Below are positions 13,030 to 24,690 of a DNA stretch of 27,099 bases, in pieces. Within the stretch, counting starts at the first letter, position 1. The number at the start of each line of letters is the position of its first letter. A model generated the notes under the pieces. The model did no database searches and was not told the origin of the DNA. It saw only the letters and a program-made list of their open reading frames with translations. This stretch comes from Spirogloea muscicola (Eukaryota > Streptophyta > Zygnematophyceae > Spirogloeales > Spirogloeaceae). The stretch is taken from assembly GCA_009602725.1 (NCBI GenBank), contig WELB01000178.1, positions 178,645 through 205,743 of the forward strand, written 5' to 3'. A program made the translations under genes and the position numbers.

Positions 13030-16000
13030 TTGGCGGCTGGCGCACTTGAGCGGGCGCGCGCTGCCTCGCCACCAATGCCGGCGGCAGCGATCCCTGCGGT
13101 GGGTCCCAGGTGCTGCGGCGCACTGCCGTGCAGGACAGCAATGGCTTTGCGCGGCCTGCCGGGCCTGCTGGCCCGCCTCCGCCTGCAGGCCGCCGTCTCC
13201 GTCGCGTGCGGCAGGGGTGCCGTTGCCCCTTCGGGCCCGAAGCCGCCTGTGGGCCACAGCCGCTCCACGACAACAGCCGGGCTGGCCGACATGCCACTGC
13301 CGCTGCAGCCGGCGGCAGCGCCCACTGGTCATACCGTGGCCGCGATGGACAGGGCCGATGCTCGTCCGCACACGAGCGACAAAGGGGTTGGCCCGCCCGC
13401 GGCTGCCCTTGAGGGCAGTGTCCGGCGCGTCCGCTTCCACAGTGACGACACGGGCTACACCGTCCTTGACATCCACGGCTTCGAGGTTGACCACCAAGAT
13501 GGCAATGGCGGCACGAGCACGTCCTCGGGCTCCCCCGACACGTACACCGCTGTCGGCTACCTGGGCAACATCCGCGAGGGCCAGTCTCTGCGCCTGGAAG
13601 GGCAGTGGGTGGAGAATGACCGCTATGGGCGTCAGCTCCAGGTGGTCCGCATGGTGGAGAACCGGCCGCAGTCGGAGCCGGAGATCATCAGGTTGGTCTT
13701 ACTTGGGCTTGAATGCTGAAGCCGAGTCTAGTCAATCTAGTCAAAATGCACTGAGGAGTATATAGCATTTGATGTGCGTGTCAAAGTCATAGAGTCGATT
13801 CTTGTGGCCAGGTACTTGGAGGAGGGCGCAATTGCAGGAGTAGGGCCGCAAACGGCTAGACTACTTGTCTCAAAGTTTGGGAGCGGTACATTGGATGCCC
13901 TGGACCAGGACAACGCCATCGCCCGCCTGCAGCAGGTGCAGACTTTCCCCTTCTAAAGTCACACTTCTGTCAGACTCTCATCTTCGCACCTTCGCCGCAG
14001 CCGGCTACATGGAAATCCACAACCCGCAAAAGTCTTTGTGGTTTGTCCTACTGTGGTTCTTCTCAAGCGCGTGGCACTTGCCACGCTCAATGTTGGTTGC
14101 TTCTCAATCAACGTGCTAAGTCTAAAGCTTAGAACGCCGAACATGGACAAGCTGCAAGGATTGCATGCTCCATCTCCTCGAAGCCCGAGATTTGACACAG
14201 GTTCATTCAGTCCCCCTCGGCCTGCAGATAAGAGGTATAGGGAAAAAGAAGGCAACAAAGATAAAGGACGAATGGGACAAAGACAGATGGGGCAGAGCAG
14301 CTATGTTCTTCCTGCAGGAGCATGGCGTCAGCAAGCAGGCAGCCAGTCAGCTTGGTGATGCAAGTTCCACTCACTGGAATGAAGTAGGCTCGCATGTTTG
14401 CAGTGTGGCCTGGCCGAAATGCATGAGCTTGGTATAGCTAGACTGCTTGGTAGCTCACTGATTTGCAAAAGCACGCCCTCTGATTTCTAAGTAAAGTACC
14501 AGGGGTCATGTGATGAGACCAGTGGATGTTTGATTCTTGTTTTGAGGTTGCTAGCGCGAAATGTATTGTCTGATAGGTGTGTTCAGTTGTCTTATGTCGT
14601 ATCAAACATGGTGCAAGTGGACACAGCCTTACTTGTTCAGCTTCAGTCATTCTGCAGATGCACCTGCAAGCGCGCACCCAGCTGATGCGCAGTCTTTGAT
14701 CAATTCAATCATTGCTGCTGCCGCAGTCAAGAGGCACGGGAAGCACACAGAGGAGGCCGTGCGACGGGATCCATGGGAAGCCTGCGACGGCATCCCCAGC
14801 TGGAGCTTCCCGGCCATCGAGGAGCTTGCGCAGCGCATGGAGGCCGACCTCGGCTTGCCCAGCCGGGCTCGCGCGGCTCTCTGTCACGTGCTCAGGTCGC
14901 GGCGCGTGGAGGGCGACTGCTACCTCCCCTGGGAGCTTCTGGCAGCCAATGTGCAGGCCCTTCTGGAGGAGCCTCCAGGTGCGTCGGCGGCCTTGGACGC
15001 AGGTTTGGACGACAGATTGCGGGAGCTGGTCGATCGAGGAAGACTGGTCATGGACGGCGCTGCGGAGCAGGAGAGTGTCACAGAACGCCGTCAAGCAGTG
15101 AGCAGCGACTGCCGTGTGTACCTGAGCGAGCTCCACAAGGCAGAGGTATGGGCAGCACGCCTCACTAAACTGCACCTTCATGCAATGTTCCTCCTCCGCT
15201 TATACCTCATCAGACAGTGTCAACACACTTTAGTTGGCTTGAGTCAAGTTTGGGCTTGTAAGCTGCAGTCCTCTCAGTGCACACTGTCACCTCCTTGAGC
15301 ACGTTTGCCTCAAGCTCCACGATGCATGACAGAACAGCTGAGGGTTTGACGTAGAGCCGTACTCGGTCATGCTTGACCTTGTTGTGCAGTGTACTGTGGC
15401 GAATTTGCTGCGCAGTCGAATGCAGTCAGTGGACAAGCCGGGCCTGGAAGCGAGAGTAGACAGCTGGATGGACAGGATCGAGAGTGAAGGTGGCTTTGGC
15501 TTACTGGCGCAGCAACGGCAGGCCATACAGGCTGCAGCAAGCTGCCGGGTCCTCATTCTCACAGGAGGTCCTGGGTGTGGCAAGACCTCCACCACCAAGT
15601 TCATTGTCAACCTCTGGACTGCCATGAACTTCAGAGTCTGTACTTCCCTCTGCCTTGCAGGCTTCCCTGACCCCAACTTCTCCTAAAGCTTGGCACTTGA
15701 TGCAGAGGTTTCTCCAAGTCTTGCCCAATTGACTAACAACTTGACAATCTGACAGCCCCAGTCTCTGATAAGAGTATGTTAGTGCCTGGACAAGAGAGCT
15801 CAAGGTTTGCAGCCTTCTGGTGAGGCAGGTGAAGCTGTGTGCTCCGACGGGTATGGCAGCGAAGAGATTGTCACAGGCAACCGAGCGGGAGGCCAAGACA
15901 ATCCACAGCATGCTGAGACCCACCCCAGACCTTTCAGACACTGGCCACTGGCACTTTCAACACGACGCAACCAACCCCTTGGAGGTAAGGATGTGAAGCT

Positions 16001-18214
16001 GCGATCAAAGTACAGGCAGTGTGGAGGACTATGCAGGAACATATATCAGGCGCTCAGACATTGTCATGAAGCAGCAGCATGTAGTGTAGCTGCTTCTAGA
16101 CGATCAGCCAAGCTCGATCTCAACCTGGAGCATGGCAATGTGGTTGGCCATGAGATAGCACCACTGCGATGAGATGACTTGCACACACAGGTCGATGCCA
16201 TATGTGTGGATGAGGCGTCCATGCTGGATGTGCAACTAGCCGCGGCCCTGATGAAGGCAACCCCGTCGTGGGCCCACCTGCTGCTGGTGGGGGACATGGA
16301 CCAGCTGCCACCAGTTGGTCCCGGCCACATCCTGCAGAACTCCATCAAGTAACCACGTCACTATTTTTGTTCACCTCGGCTGGCATTTGTTGTTCACGTG
16401 CACTGAAGGTGACTGCAGGTGCTGCTGGACCAATGCTATGCATGTCCATCGCTGTGCAGCTCAGGCAAGGTGCCAGTGATAAGGTTGAGTGAGGTCCTCC
16501 GCCAAGTGGCAGATTCAGCAATTGTCACAAACGCTCACTCGATAAAGGATGGGGACATGCCAGACTTTGAGCGCGTCGCACCGCACAATGGCAGCTGGTG
16601 GCAGCGTGGGTTGCCTCTGATGCTAGGCTCCGAGCAGAGGCCAGCTTGGAAGGCCAGGACGATTGGCAGTCCTGCAGACTTCAGTGAAGCGATTGTCACA
16701 GAGTGCCTGTGGATCGAGGTGACTATATGTCTGGACGATGACTTTGTACTTTCTCAGATGTGCATTTCTCACAAGTTCCAAAGGCACCTGAAAGAGGCTG
16801 CCATGTGTTCCTTCTGGCAGGTCCCCGATGTCCCAGAAGTCATCATGACAGCCCTCCAGGAAGCGATGCAGAGCCTCTTTCCCCAGCACAAGATAGACCC
16901 TGTGAGGGAGGTCCAACTCCTCACTCCCAGCAACAAGGGCCCTCTGGGAACAACAGCTTTGAATAAGGTGAGCGCTTGTCTCTCTGCATCAGAAAGGACC
17001 CGCTTTCGTCTTCCAATTGAATTACCACTTTGCCAGACTCATCCCACATGTCTCAGGAGGTTGTCTTCTGAGAGACTGCCTGCTGTTGCTACAGATGCTC
17101 CAGGCTCTGCTCAACCCTGCTGCAGAACAGAAGTCGGAGCTGCGGAAGGGGCCCAAGGACGGTGGCATCATCTTTCGTGAAGGGGATAGAGTGATCCAGA
17201 TGGTACCAGAAGAACTTCTGGGCAACTAAATAAGTCAAATGCTCTTGTTACAGTGGTCAGCTTGTGAAATGACACTCACTTTGGTACATGTGCTGGGCCA
17301 TCTCGTGTCGATGACCATTTGTGCTTACAGACTGCCCTTTATTGCAGAAAAATGACACATCGAGGGAGATTGTCAATGGTGACATTGGCACAGTTACCCG
17401 AGTTGATGTAGCTCAGGGAACGGTGAGGATGCTGTGCCTCACACTGCACTGTTGTGGCCACCTCAACTGCAATCTCTACAACATTGACTAGCTGCTCAGT
17501 ATCTAGTGACTCCTCCCCTTGCTGCTGTAGGCAGACCTTGGACCATAATGCAAGCTTGTTAATGATTGTGCAGGTGGAGGTAACGTTCACTGGCTGTCTC
17601 CTGGTGGAGGAAACAACAGTGTCGTACTCCTCAGTTGAGCTGGATGATCTCAAGCTTGCATGGGTCAGTACTTTTGCATCTTATCTCTTGGGCCAACGGC
17701 ACTTGCTACAGGCTCCAAATGTGCAAGTGCAAGTGCGATGTCCTTCTTGCGGTAATGATTTGCAGCTCATGCAGGCAATTACCATTCACAAGTCGCAAGG
17801 GAGTGAGTACTCTGCCGTTATCATCCCCATGTCGAAGATGCACGGGAGGAACCTCTTGAGGTCAGTCCTTCTGGCTGTGCAGGCCTGCTCAACACGCTTC
17901 CATGCTCATACTCATAACACACAAATCATTTATGTGACGCACAATTACTTTCAGATTGCAATGTCTCTGCTAACCTGTCTTGTCGCTTGAAGCATGAATA
18001 GGAAGCTTCTCTTTGCTAATGCTTGCTAGGCTTTGTCCATCTGCTTCCTTTGCTTTGCAGCCGCAAGCTTCTGTACACAGCAATTACTCGAGCTCGCAAC
18101 TTGGTGGTACTTGTGGGTGCCAACGCACCTATTAGAGATGCCATTGGCAACTTGAACGAGAGGACACGATATACTCACCTGAAACACCGTCTGATGGCTA
18201 ACGACACTAGCTAG
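13030..18214 (+). CDS. RecD2-like superfamily 1 (5'-3') DNA helicase
   Basis: Exons: 13030 or 13141-13691, 13812-13935, 14228-14354, 14658-15145, 15390-15635, 15829-15984, 16191-16348, 16460-16718, 16821-16967, 17095-17202, 17348-17422, 17574-17663, 17775-17860, 18061-18214. All phases close: 922 aa from the ATG at 13141, or 959 from 13030. Numbering here uses 13141. An Arg/Ala/Leu-rich N-terminus without acidic residues (MALRGLPGLLARLRLQAAVS) looks like an organellar transit peptide. An OB-like start domain follows (VRRVRFHSDDTGYTVLDI), then two helix-hairpin-helix units (GAIAGVGPQTA; IRGIGKKKA). Helicase motifs are Walker A GGPGCGKT (489-496), APTGMAAKRLS, Walker B CVDEASMLD, LLVGDMDQLPPVG, VIRLSEVLRQ, ITIHKSQGSEYSAV and LYTAITRAR. 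The order and spacing match bacterial RecD2 (RecD without RecBC), which unwinds DNA 5' to 3'. A role in organellar DNA maintenance is inference. Confidence 0.9.
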
Positions 18215-19224
18215 AGGAGCATACGTTACTTGCGGTGAATATGAATTTCCTAGTGTTCGCTGTTTGTTGTGATGATATGATGGGCAGTTAGATGCTATAC
18301 TATAATAGAAGAGAGCTTCTTTGTTTTGCTCCTTTTGTAGTGGGATTTTATTGGATGGGAGGTATTTCCTGATCTTTCTTGAATGCGTGCATACTTCAGT
18401 GAGTAACTCAAATGCTCATGGAAAAGTGTCGAGGACTAGAGCCCAGCCTCGATAACTCGATAAAGGTAAAGAAAAACCAGACCTATGGTTGACAATGAAT
18501 TTGTCGCTTTAGTCCCACAAATATTTCTGATGACTTCTACCATGATATTGCTTCTCTATGGTGTTTCATCTAGCACTTATTCTCGATATAGTTATCCACC
18601 GCAAGTGCTATTTGCTACTGATGGGTGGCATGGAATTGACGAAGCGTTAAAGCGCGGCTGTTATGCCCAACAACATACCGTGTCCAGTGGCCAGTCGATC
18701 CAAGTACTGCTTCAGACTGATGATGCGCTTCATATTAGGAATCAGCTTCCACGTACTTCTGAGTACATGCATGCTTGGCCGACGTGGACTCTTAGCTCGG
18801 ACTTCATGTTGCGTCTAGTAGAGAATCTTAATGTTTGTGAACCTCCACAGCATGCTTCGAACTGAAGCTCACTACCCTTAACATAGTACACGGCCAGCTT
18901 AGGTAGATTGCAAGGGCAACTCAGAGGTCCACTGAGGTGCAACTTCTGTGAGTATGACAACTGCAGAGTAATTGAGAAATGTTCTCCTGACCTAGATCTA
19001 GTTGATCAGGAATATTAGCTTGTGAAACTTGTGAAGCACTGCTACTACAAAGGCCAATATGATGGCCTCTTCTGCGTAAGAGGTCAGATTGTCCAAATAA
19101 GAGGTCACCTTTAGTCTTTTGTCACTACAATGAATGTGGTGAGTTTGAAGAGGAGATCGATGGCAATGCAGCCAAAGCACATATGAGTGGGAGGCGGACG
19201 ACTCTAAGTGCCACTTGTTACATA
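18215..19224. other. Intergenic region between the RecD2-like gene and MON1 (tail to tail)
   Basis: About 1 kb of relatively A/T-rich DNA separates two convergent genes and should contain both 3' UTRs. One 126-codon frame is listed separately. I see no repeats or RNA genes. Confidence 0.5.
18485..18865 (+). CDS. Doubtful ORF, 126 codons
   Basis: This frame is longer than expected by chance in A/T-leaning DNA. It starts with a hydrophobic stretch (FVALVPQIFLMTSTMILLLYGV) followed by a hydrophilic part with mixed composition. I recognise no family, and it has no obvious splice partner. It may be the remnant of a gene or element, or chance. Confidence 0.2.
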   Translation: MVDNEFVALVPQIFLMTSTMILLLYGVSSSTYSRYSYPPQVLFATDGWHGIDEALKRGCYAQQHTVSSGQSIQVLLQTDDALHIRNQLPRTSEYMHAWPTWTLSSDFMLRLVENLNVCEPPQHASN

Positions 19225-22200
19225 TCACCAGGACGACGACGCAGATCCATTGAGAAAGAGCTGACTATCCAGATCATAAATCCACTGGCAAATCTTGTTA
19301 CAAACTGCAATTGCAGGTGCCTGTATGCAGTTGCGAGGCTGTGTCAATACGCATTGCTTGTTTAACATGATACAAGATAAATACAAGAGCATTTAGCTTT
19401 CCTAGCTCCAGGGTGCAATGCATTTACTACCTCCTTGCAGGGCGGAGCAATACCACATTACATTAAGCATCTCCAATGCGAAGTGAAGATGTGGGGACAG
19501 TGAGAGCTCTTGCATGTGAATCATGGCTATGAAGGGCAGAGATCACCTTGTTTGATAATGGGTCGAAGGCAGCATAGAGCTCAAAGTCGTCTGTTCTCCA
19601 TGCCAAAAGTACTGCAGCACAGGAGTTAAATATTGCTGAGAGATACAGCCTATAACGTCCAGCCTCAATATGACAAGAACGTCGGGGTGGACTGCCAGGG
19701 CGGTCTGAGGCCAGAAGATAAGAAAGTCAGCAGCACCGTGCTGATTAAGAACCTACAGTTGTTCTCAATTAAGATGCTCACCATGTTCATCATTACAACG
19801 ATACTGCATCTTGTGAGGGCCGCCACCTTGACCTTGCATTGAGATGGTCAAACGCTGATATGATCTGAATAAGCTACACAAGAAAGACAACGGCAGTGAC
19901 TGAGAACTTCAGAGAACACCTCAGCCCAGAATGCGTTCAACCAATTGAGGCCATGGCAAAAGACCACAAGGACCAGGATTCCTTGGTTTGGCTTGACGTG
20001 AGTTACCACTTCTGTGCTCCTCGGCTACTCAGTATCTGCGGATAAGCTGAGACCACATGCTGGTTGCATCGCGTACTTCTGTAGAGGAAGTGGTATAGAC
20101 CAGATGGACCTGCACCAAGCTTCCGGTCTCCCTGTTCTCCATTCACTCTCTCAACGCTTTCTGGCCCATCCGCCAGTTCCTCTGGCCTACTTGTTCCACC
20201 AGCATCGCCTTGCTCCTTGCCATACATGCTTCTACTTCTCAACATGTAAGGCCCCATGTACGGGCCAGCATATGCTTGTGGGCTTCTTGCATAACTCCAG
20301 TCAGATCCACCATAGATGGACCAATCAATTGACGAAGCACTTGCTCCTGCTTGGTCTCTTCTTTCCATTGGCAGGTCCTCCACCCTCAAGCCACCACGAG
20401 CCACAGATGCTGATATTTCTTTGAGAGCACCTAGATCCTGTAAGGTCTGTTCTATTTTCAACCTGTCCAGATACACCATATTTTCACTTGGGACTTCTTG
20501 AGTCAACCTGCTATAAAACCTAAAGCACAAGAGCATTGTTTTAACATATATTTTTGAAGGACCCAACATTTTGCATAGGAGATTGCCTCTGTACCTATGC
20601 TACCATAATCTGTGTTCCACGACGATAATTCAGACTGCAGTTCCAGCCTACATCTCTTACAATTATACACGACATGGAGTGCTTGGAGTATGAGACGAAG
20701 ATTCAGACCTAAGCAACTTCTGCAAAACCTGCTCTGGTTCTGATAGCAACCATTTTACCTGCACTCTTTGAGTTGATGAAATGCGTCAGCATCTGCTGAG
20801 AGGAGCACCAGAACCGTTGAGGAGCTGAGGTAGCGAACATATGCGTACATGAAAATACTGGGGTTGAGCTTTGGCAGGCACACTGGAGTGAACGTTTCAG
20901 AAGACCTGCACGACCAGAACAGGGTCAACAGCAAATGGTAGACACTGCTTACAGGTCCGCACTGCAAGTGACTGCGCATCCTTGACACTCACCAATTGTG
21001 TGATTCATCAGGCAGCTACCATCATACAGGCAATGCTTCACATGACCATGGGCAACAGCAGAGACCCAAAGCCAATACTGTTACATGTCAAAGTCTATGT
21101 CCTCAACGTAAAGCATGCTGCTTATGGCAAAGCTTAATAAGCCTGATACCTGAAAGCGTCAGAGGAAGACACGAAGTTTGCAATCAGCAGAATGTCATCA
21201 GGGTGCATACGGCTCTTCTTAGGAGCAAGAAGACTGACGACTTGGTTCTTTGCTAGAAGAAGCCCGTACTGCATGTGCACTGAGGAGGCCTCTTGCAGAG
21301 CCATAGCCACTGCTTGTCGATGGGGAAATGACAAGGGAAGGCACGTGAATGAATGTAGCATAGCTGAATAATCCCTGCATTTTGCAGGCAAGAGCAACTA
21401 GCAGCTCAGACCAGTCTTGATGGCTTCTAGAAACTGCTATCAATACCAGAGGCTAGTCAGCAGCACTACCAGCAACCTACGCACCGGCAGCCTAGCAGGC
21501 TCCCTTCTAGAGTATGCGAAGGTCTAGTGGCCAATGCAACAAAATGGGAGGAAACTTCAGTACCAGCTGAATGCGTGAATTAAGGAAGAGAATGAATTCT
21601 CAGTGCCTCCTAATAATGGCCGCATATCAAATTTGGAATTCTTCAGAAAACAGCGGTCCACAGCTGACGTCAAGATCATCATCACCTGCAAGGTAGATGC
21701 ATTAGAATCAGGAAAGAATGATATGCCATTAGGTTGGGCAGATGATACATATGCTCTTGAGCCATTCCCTGCAGCTCTCAAGCAGAAACACTTACTCCGC
21801 TCGAGCCAGAGATAGAAAGTCTAATGCAATTGTTGCCAAATCTAGCGGCACTAATTTGGACAAAGTGTGATCACACCTGGGCATGCAGAAGCTCCAGTTG
21901 AGCCTGGAGAGCAATGACTGGCTCGTCCGTGGATGAAATAGAGACGAGGTAAACCGGGCCCTTGGTGACAAAGACAATCTGGAGTGCACCTGCAGTTACG
22001 ACCTTTATTGTGTCCCCCATGTTCTGCACAAACGATATGATTGCTTGAAGAATGGCCGCAAAGCCCGCCAGCTTGTGCTCGTCTCCATATCTGGCACCAC
22101 CCTTCAGCAGATAGGACACATGAAAGGGTCGTCAAGAAGAGCTCTAAAACACGAATACATGAAGGTAAAAGATTCCAACATCTACAAGAAACACTTATGA

Positions 22201-23126
22201 TGCTCTCATGAGCTACCACGTCGATGAGGTCGACAAGGTGGACTGGACCTGGAGTAGATGGGCTTGCCAGCATTGCTAAGCACAAGGAAGTGCTTCTTGT
22301 GTTGTCTCCATGACGGCCTGCTATCATCCTGCTCAGGTGACGGTCAAGAGTGACGTCTGATACTGTCAGAACAAATTCAGGCAACGATCTCTGGCCACTG
22401 ATCACAGGGGGTTGGCCATCTTCTGTGGTATAATGTAAGGCAGAACACGACATAATAGTCTGTGCATCAGATGCCTGAGGCGGACTTTCCCCCTAAGCAA
22501 CAGGTACAGAAGGACGGACCACACAGGCGGTACTCAGCTCTAAGTAAACACCGCCGAATGGATGACCTCACAACTAACTACGTTTCCAGAGGGCAGTCAG
22601 CGGTAGGCAACTGCTACACACGAAAGCCCCCAGCGTAACGAGTCCGACCACTAGGAGGTGATGCCGTCTACGAAGTGAATTGCATCTCTGCAAGACTTAC
22701 CTCGTCCGGGTGTCTCTTGCCAGGCAGCCACACAGTGGGCCCGGGGGCGCTGCCCATGCCGCTGCCATTGCCGGCGTCTTCGCCGCTTCTTCCTGTTGTG
22801 CTTCCATCAGTGCCTTCGTCGTCGTCCGCGGACCCCGCCTCCGCCACCGCCGCCGCCGCGGAGTCCGCTGCAAGGCCAGGGTCGTGGCCGGCGTGCGCAG
22901 CTGAGTGGCCACCGAGCCGGCGGCCGTCGCCAGAGGGCCCGGCGAGCTCGCCTGTTCCGCTGGGCTCCGCGGCGCCCCCGCGGCGTCCTCCGCCGCCGCC
23001 GCGGCCGCTGCCGCCGCCGCCGCTGCCGCCTCGCCCGGGAAGGCCTCGAGCCCTGCCGCTCTGTGCCTGTATTGAGTGATGGAGGGCCTGAGTACTAAGG
23101 CAAGCACACTGACAGATGTACATCAT
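19225..23126 (-). CDS. MON1: Vacuolar fusion protein MON1
   Basis: Exons, 5' to 3': 23126 (uncertain)-22701, 22328-22249, 22090-21877, 21685-21564, 21374-21150, 20905-20759, 20462-20007, 19873-19782, 19611-19547, 19320-19225. Phases close; about 640 aa. MON1 pairs with CCZ1 as the guanine nucleotide exchange factor that loads Rab7 on late endosomes and vacuoles. Family blocks in order: [157 protein letters not shown] and the C-terminus [19 protein letters not shown]. The N-terminal 140 residues are Gly/Ala/Ser-rich and acidic. The start is uncertain: the first in-frame ATG lies in a dispersed repeat, and the next in-frame Met is just before the conserved block. Confidence 0.93.
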
Positions 23127-23306
23127 CTGCTGCTAAGCTGACCCGCTCAGTAACCACGAATAAGCACATAGAGGTCGCTAACTGATGCTCGAATACCGGT
23201 CGGCAAAGTCCACAAGTTTCCTCTTGTGCCACCAGCTAAGGCTCTCGACCAGCTTATGGTGCCAAGCATGCGGCTGAGCTCGCTGCAAACAGGGCTGAGA
23301 CACGAC
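23093..23306 (+). repeat. Dispersed repeat, copy B
   Basis: Same orientation as copy A at 12000-12206, about 11 kb away. It overlaps the extreme 5' end of the predicted MON1 first exon: the tandem ATGs at 23126 and 23123 (minus strand) are formed by repeat sequence. Copy A has diverged at those positions. Confidence 0.8.
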
Positions 23307-23562
23307 GACGCAAAAATGACAAATAGGCTGCCGGCATGCGCATCTGGACTGAAAACATATCCTCACGTCGTGCATATCCTAGACTTGCAATGTTCTCAAG
23401 TAGGGCATGAAAAGAGGACCCATGCACCCAAAGGTGTCAATTGCAGTTTGTAGGAGGTGATACACGGTAGGGGTAGTCAGGGTAATGCTGCAGCTTTCTC
23501 TGCCCTGCACTGTGTGGCCAGCAATGTGCGTCGATGCTGGGATCTTGTACAGGGAAGGAAGA

Positions 23563-23600
23563 AAGGCGCGCGGTGCGCATGTTATGAAAAGGAGGCAACA
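23563..23600 (+). repeat. Short dispersed repeat (copy 1; copy 2 at about 24859-24895)
   Basis: The block AAGGCGCGCGGTGC, then C-A-T-G and an ATGAAA/GGAGGC-type continuation, is shared with sequence inside the last TCTP intron, with only a few mismatches over roughly 36 bases and in the same orientation. It is too short to classify. Confidence 0.6.
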
Positions 23601-23652
23601 TTGAGCTTTACAAAGTCCTGGTGATGGGGAGGGGAGCTTAGTAATGTGCGGA

Positions 23653-23689
23653 TCTGCGTCAGTACTGCTGACGACAGTACTGACGCAGA
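23653..23689. repeat. Perfect inverted repeat, 15-bp arms, 7-base loop
   Basis: The left arm at 23653-23667 (TCTGCGTCAGTACTG) is the exact reverse complement of the right arm at 23675-23689, separated by CTGACGA. It can form a stable stem-loop in either strand. There is no T-run after it and no adjacent gene end. It could be a cruciform site, an RNA hairpin or the scar of a small inverted duplication. Confidence 0.9.
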
Positions 23690-24690
23690 AGGGGCATTCG
23701 GTTGGTTCATTGATGAGGGGCAACGCTCGGCTGAGGACGCGGACATAGGAAAGACAGGAAGCGGCAGGTATTGAACACAGCTGAGAGGTGCGCCATAAGG
23801 GTTGCCAGAATTGAAGGAACTCTTGAAGTTGAAACGACCTTGAAGGAATGTGCAGCCTGCCAACTATCAAGTTGCAGTCTTGTGCACGTCACTGTCGTCA
23901 GTAACTTTACTCTTTGTATACCTCTCTGTCTTCTGAAGTCTGGCTTGCCATGAGCAGCCACAAAACATTTGGCTCAATGTATCAAAGGAAAATTTGTGAC
24001 ATGATTGATTGGTTCATGTCTAGAAACTGACACCCAACAGCCTGAATTGTCTGGTGACCAGACACGAGGCTCCTGACTGGCAGGGCAAATGTAAATTCGC
24101 ATTCACTGACTCCCACTGTGTGTCAGTTGTATCGCTATCACACGTTCTAGTGCTTCACCCAGCTTGCAGCAACTGAAGCGCTTGTACAAAGCAAAAGCGC
24201 CTGCATCTATGTCGTGTGCCCCGTTTCAAGACCTAGATGTCTGATTGTATTGGTTTGGCTCGCCACCAAATAAAATCGTATCATCATTCTTGCACCCGTT
24301 AGGGCCACAAGTGACAGAGCCACTGCGCAGATCATTTGTCTTATCACTTGGCAGCCTCACAGCTTTGCAGCCTCACACCTGCAGGTACATATTGCTAGGA
24401 GGATGTGCTGACAGACAATGTTCTCCATATTTTGTGAGACTCGTAGTGTGTGGAATACTTCACAACATGTATACCTTGACTCGACAATATGACCCCACCT
24501 TAGGTAGCATCCACTCCTCAATGGCCTTGAAATAACATACCCACATATTTGAGATACAGCATGCTCAGCACCTTGTGAAGCACACGCTACATGGTAGTAA
24601 CATTTCTGTGGCTCTTCGACCAAAGAATACTGCCAAGAGAAGCAATGATCAATGGAATTTGTTAGAGAAGTAGCAATCATGACATCCCCT

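Larger units (their letters stand above)
23127..24690. other. Intergenic region between MON1 and TCTP
   Basis: About 1.56 kb contains most of repeat copy B (to 23306), a perfect hairpin at 23653-23689 and a short sequence near 23563-23600 also found in the last TCTP intron. A 163-codon minus-strand frame (23870-23379) spans the hairpin but shows no family features. The right end (from about 24690 leftwards) should be the TCTP 3' UTR. Confidence 0.5.

Noticed and set aside
12644-13497. Long minus-strand frames opposite the RecD2-like first exon
   Set aside because: They are antisense to a clearly coding exon, Arg/Ala-rich and without recognisable motifs.
15501-15941. Minus-strand 146-codon frame in the RecD2-like gene
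   Set aside because: It overlaps the Walker A exon and the following exon of the real gene and has no independent support.
23379-23870. A 163-codon minus-strand frame between MON1 and TCTP
   Set aside because: It has no family signature, it spans the hairpin and the short repeat, and its composition is like chance translation. I treat it as noncoding unless transcripts show otherwise.
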